Source of the DNA: Devosia sp. Root436
Lineage (GTDB): Bacteria; Pseudomonadota; Alphaproteobacteria; Rhizobiales; Devosiaceae
NCBI RefSeq assembly: GCF_001426345.1
Contig: NZ_LMEM01000011.1
Location: forward strand, 335,643 to 399,642
Length of the DNA: 64,000 nt
Direction of reading: 5' to 3'
In this document: positions 63,216 to 64,000 of the stretch, in pieces
Layout of the letters: the number at the start of each line of letters is the position of its first letter
How positions within the stretch are numbered: position 1 is the stretch's first letter
Notes under the pieces: model-generated
Told to the model about the DNA's origin: nothing
Seen by the model: only the letters and a program-made list of their open reading frames with translations
The model's database searches: none
Made by a program: the position numbers and the translations under genes

Positions 63216-63818
63216 ATGAAGACGATGCTTGCCGCCATGGCGATCCTGCTGATGACGGGGCCGGCGGCCCTGGCTTTCGACGCCGATACGCAGGCCATCA
63301 TCGACCGGCACAAGGCCGGCAAGCTGGTGTCGATGACGGATATGGCCCAGCTCATGCGATCGAGCGCGCAATGGTGCTACATCAACCAGGACCACACCTG
63401 CGCCTGGACCGATATCTATCTCGAGGTAACCGATACCGGCGCTACGTTCGAAATCGGCAATGCCTGGGATGCCGATACCGATATCGCCTTTACCGACGAG
63501 GGCGTGTTCAAGGACGACCGCTATATCTGCGAGAGCGGCAAGGACTGGGTGCCGAGCGTGCGGGCCACGCGGCGCAGCGACGGCAGCGTGATCGGCGGTC
63601 GGATGCTGTGGGAACTCAAGGCGGCGATCGAGGCGAACCGCAGCGCGGAAACGCTGGACTGCTTCGACTATGTCTATCTGGGCGCCAACCCCGACCAGGA
63701 GGTGGTGACGCTGCGGCAGCGGCAATATACCGACGGCGTGCATGTGGAGGGCAATGACGTGGAAGTGACGCTGCATATGAACAGCGAGGATGCGGCGGGA
63801 CTGCTGTGGCGGTGGTGA
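63216..63818 (+). CDS. Exported hypothetical protein
   Basis: A 200-residue protein with signal peptide MKTMLAAMAILLMTGPAALA. The mature part has four cysteines (WCYINQDHTCAW, YICESG, LDCFDY) and alternating acidic strands, suggesting a secreted disulfide-bonded beta domain. ATG at 63216 is preceded by GGGAGGGAC. No family recognised. Confidence 0.72.
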   Translation: MKTMLAAMAILLMTGPAALAFDADTQAIIDRHKAGKLVSMTDMAQLMRSSAQWCYINQDHTCAWTDIYLEVTDTGATFEIGNAWDADTDIAFTDEGVFKDDRYICESGKDWVPSVRATRRSDGSVIGGRMLWELKAAIEANRSAETLDCFDYVYLGANPDQEVVTLRQRQYTDGVHVEGNDVEVTLHMNSEDAAGLLWRW

Positions 63819-63824
63819 GGGCTG

Positions 63825-63883
63825 TGCCACGCCCTCGTGGTTCGAGGCTCGCAAAGAGCTCGCACCTCACCATGAGGGCTACT
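63825..63883. repeat. Short repeat, TGCCACGCCCTCGTGG family, copy 2
   Basis: TGCCACGCCCTCGTGG, TTCGAGGCTCGCAAAGAGCT, CGCACCTCACCATGAGGGCT: near-identical to 55078-55135, again immediately after a stop codon. Confidence 0.85.
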
Positions 63884-63950
63884 TTGAATGCGGTGTTCCA
63901 GTAGCCCTTGTATTAGCGCTTTGTGGTTAGCTCGTGCCATCCTTTTGGAT

Positions 63951-63982
63951 GCCGCGATCTGGATGGCGACCCAGATCGCGGC
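63951..63982. other. 12-bp hairpin near the window end
   Basis: GCCGCGATCTGG and CCAGATCGCGGC are exact reverse complements with an 8-base loop. There is no T-run on either side. It may belong to a gene or element continuing past the window. Confidence 0.4.
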
Positions 63983-64000
63983 TGCGGTGTCGGATCGATT

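Overview
This is a high-GC chromosomal stretch from an alphaproteobacterium, most likely a Hyphomicrobiales member of the Devosia type. The evidence is the density of LacI/ROK-controlled sugar ABC importers, a DUF1236 glycine-zipper protein, a membrane ferritin (MbfA) preceded by Irr-type iron control elements, and several families of dispersed intergenic palindromic repeats. The genus is an inference; no rRNA or core marker set is present to prove it.

Positions 1-31000 are almost entirely uptake and catabolism. A LacI regulator (93-1130) is followed by a seven-gene minus-strand operon (9349 to 1208): a peptide/nickel-type ABC importer, a fumarase/aspartase-superfamily lyase, a flavin-reductase-like protein and a LysR regulator. 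Next comes a LacI-controlled sugar importer whose last gene is a GH127 beta-L-arabinofuranosidase (16715 to 9554). A Gfo/Idh/MocA oxidoreductase plus TIM-barrel isomerase pair (18724 to 16776) faces a third LacI gene across two perfect 14-bp operators. The most unusual locus is at 19951-30264: a sugar importer, an argininosuccinate-lyase-like enzyme and a PfkB kinase in one tightly overlapping operon, diverging from a ROK regulator and a very large PIG-L deacetylase. A tRNA-Ser(GGA) closes this half.

Positions 30600-43300 hold housekeeping and stress genes: MsrA, a YjbR-fold protein, an orphan GT-C-like membrane protein, an MFS exporter, 1-Cys peroxiredoxin, CreA, an amino-acid ABC importer without a local ATPase, YegP, a SelW-like protein, a cyclic-nucleotide-fold protein, DUF1236 and glutathione peroxidase. 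Positions 43321-46502 look like a small acquired island, visibly richer in A/T than its surroundings. It contains a P-loop/deoxycytidylate-deaminase fusion of the anti-phage dCTP deaminase type and several tiny genes. LepA follows.

Positions 48400-64000 are ordinary accessory chromosome: an extensin-like protein, LysR regulators, a MerR/cation-efflux pair, a DadA-like oxidase, an ArsR/SRPBCC pair, an aldo-keto reductase, TrhO, a HigBA toxin-antitoxin module with twin operators, a LytTR regulator facing a membrane protein, MbfA with tandem iron boxes, and an Rrf2/thioredoxin-reductase-like pair. Repeats of at least three families sit in most of the larger gaps. No rRNA, CRISPR array, integrase or transposase was seen.
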